Assembly: GCF_002002885.1 (NCBI RefSeq)
Contig: NZ_CP019510.1
Span: forward strand, 434,001-498,000
Origin: Janthinobacterium sp. LM6
Lineage (GTDB): Bacteria; Pseudomonadota; Gammaproteobacteria; Burkholderiales; Burkholderiaceae_D
DNA: 64,000 nt
Reading direction: 5' to 3'
A model generated the notes under the pieces. The model made no database searches, was not told the origin of the DNA, and saw nothing but the letters and a program-made list of their open reading frames with translations. This document shows, piece by piece, positions 63,991 through 64,000 of the stretch. The position numbers and the translations under genes were made by a program. Every line of letters begins with the position of its first letter. Position 1 is the first letter of the stretch.

Positions 63991-64000
63991 CTTGCACGAG

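Overview
The window looks like a chromosome segment from a GC-rich betaproteobacterium of the Oxalobacteraceae, most like Janthinobacterium/Massilia/Duganella. This rests on protein character, the hemA-prfA-prmC and minCDE clusters, a phasin-phaA-phaB polyhydroxyalkanoate set, and dispersed intergenic repeats of a type I associate with this family. The placement is inference from sequence character, not a database match. Gene density is high and most genes are ordinary core or shell chromosome.

Layout. 1-9120: a truncated acyl-CoA synthetase diverges from a rightward run (Crp/Fnr regulator, DUF4132 protein, aminopeptidase P, small coupled protein, MgtC/SapB, DUF924, DUF2520 proteins). 9122-12894: diguanylate cyclase, small hypothetical, molybdopterin-fold protein and outer-membrane beta-barrel protein, with two copies of a ~100-bp repeat. 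12912-18298: EttA, RarD, Kup and an FKBP lipoprotein. 18365-24219: Dph6-like ligase and ElaA-like acetyltransferase, LysR/PfpI divergent pair, Ohr, and a LytS/LytTR two-component pair. 24302-31893: leftward genes for an acetylpolyamine-amidohydrolase-like deacetylase, GshA, PrmC, DsbB, PrfA, HemA and an OmpR-type regulator. 32063-34431: minCDE and a small unknown gene. 34572-37994: divergent metE/metR with an exact MetR box between them. 38124-40961: phasin, PhaA, PhaB, with the third repeat copy between phaA and phaB. 41079-53316: mixed metabolic and transport genes (LysE exporter with Lrp, prolyl aminopeptidase, FadH, Kef-type antiporter, long KAS III, CtpA). 53317-59107: a gene-free stretch with an orphan terminator (possible small RNA), then two tandem M13 metallopeptidases and a membrane-anchored cytochrome c.

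59307 to the right edge is accessory DNA: tRNA-Arg(CCG), a tyrosine integrase immediately downstream, an excisionase-like HTH protein, a DUF3644-like protein carrying an R-x4-H motif of HEPN RNases, a frameshifted C-terminal remnant of a DNA cytosine-5 methyltransferase, and an unknown Ala/Pro-rich protein. The element appears to continue beyond the window; no second attachment site was seen. This is the part most likely to hold something new: the DUF3644/HEPN gene beside a dead methyltransferase looks like an eroding defence locus.

The most original non-coding signal is the three-copy intergenic repeat. Each copy follows the stop codon of a plus-strand gene in the same orientation and carries a central hairpin whose stem covaries between copies.
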